Shown: positions 61,225 through 61,416 of the stretch, in pieces
Layout: each line of letters opens with the position of its first letter
Numbering within the stretch: position 1 is the first letter of the stretch
DNA from: Hyphomonadaceae bacterium
GTDB taxonomy: Bacteria; Pseudomonadota; Alphaproteobacteria; Caulobacterales; Hyphomonadaceae
Direction of reading: 5' to 3'
Assembly: GCA_947474455.1 (NCBI GenBank)
Contig: CANJIL010000013.1
Coordinates: 1 to 61,416, forward strand
DNA: 61,416 nt
Program-made: the position numbers and the translations under genes
Notes under the pieces: generated by a model
Seen by the model: the letters and a program-made list of their open reading frames with translations, nothing else
Told to the model about the DNA's origin: nothing
The model's database searches: none

Positions 61225-61416
61225 CCACCCACGCGCTCCCCAGCGCCATGACTGTAGCATGACAAAACCGCCGGCGAACATAGCTCGCCGGGCGATTATC
61301 CACTTGTGATTAACCGGCTGGCTTCAGCGAAAACAACGCGCCGACCGAACAACCAAACCACACGCGGCCGCCACAAATCCCAAGCCGCAACAAACCGCTG
61401 GCAGTCCCTAGGGGAG

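Noticed and set aside
1-61416. CRISPR arrays, tRNA, rRNA or riboswitches
   Set aside because: I saw no regularly spaced repeats, no cloverleaf-like tRNA and no rRNA or known riboswitch pattern by reading. A tRNAscan-SE and Rfam run would be decisive.

Overview
The window comes from a GC-rich alphaproteobacterium. I infer a Caulobacterales/Hyphomonadaceae-like lineage from the PleC-like kinase, the feuPQ-cycHJKL-degP-glnE gene order, the many ArsR/SRPBCC genes and remains of a Rhodobacter-type gene transfer agent (GTA). No rRNA, tRNA or CRISPR array was seen.

Positions 1-36 kb are dense, intact chromosome. On the minus strand lie a DUF938 methyltransferase, an M48 protease, HMG-CoA lyase, glycerol kinase and a tightly coupled arginine succinyltransferase block (Yip1-like membrane protein, astA, astD, astB, GNAT acetyltransferase, glpK). 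On the plus strand follow a DHA2 multidrug exporter, a Sec-exported Hcp-like protein, a conserved unknown protein, aminopeptidase N, and an EAL/response regulator/PleC-like kinase signalling set. From 20.4 to 36 kb the minus strand carries an ECF sigma/membrane protein/metal-sensor module and a long conserved chain: PepSY protein, FeuP/FeuQ-like two-component pair, ccmI-ccmE-ccmF-ccmH (cytochrome c maturation), DegP protease, a second two-component pair and glnE. A CbpA-type DnaJ stands upstream.

Positions 36-50 kb are a different landscape. On the minus strand, in the order of an intact GTA, are decayed pieces of g3 (portal), g3.5, g4 (prohead protease), g5 (major capsid), g6 fused to g8, and the start of g9 (major tail protein). 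They carry stops, frameshifts and internal deletions. Intact genes sit between them: an ArsR/SRPBCC operon with a promoter-embedded operator, a KefB-type antiporter broken by one TGA, an OPT transporter, a SnoaL-like protein and a truncated DUF262 gene. Next to the fossil are three tiny plus-strand genes that share a C-terminal VD motif.

Positions 50-61 kb mix intact genes (DUF3147, enoyl-CoA hydratase, receiver protein, repeat lipoprotein, PBP1A-type penicillin-binding protein, thioesterase, DUF192, double cold-shock protein) with recent pseudogenes: a SRPBCC gene with a stop, a frameshifted gene of unknown function and a frameshifted IS30-family element with recognisable inverted repeats. 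The second half of the window is therefore an accessory, eroding region. The main discovery is the fossil GTA head cluster split open by unrelated genes.
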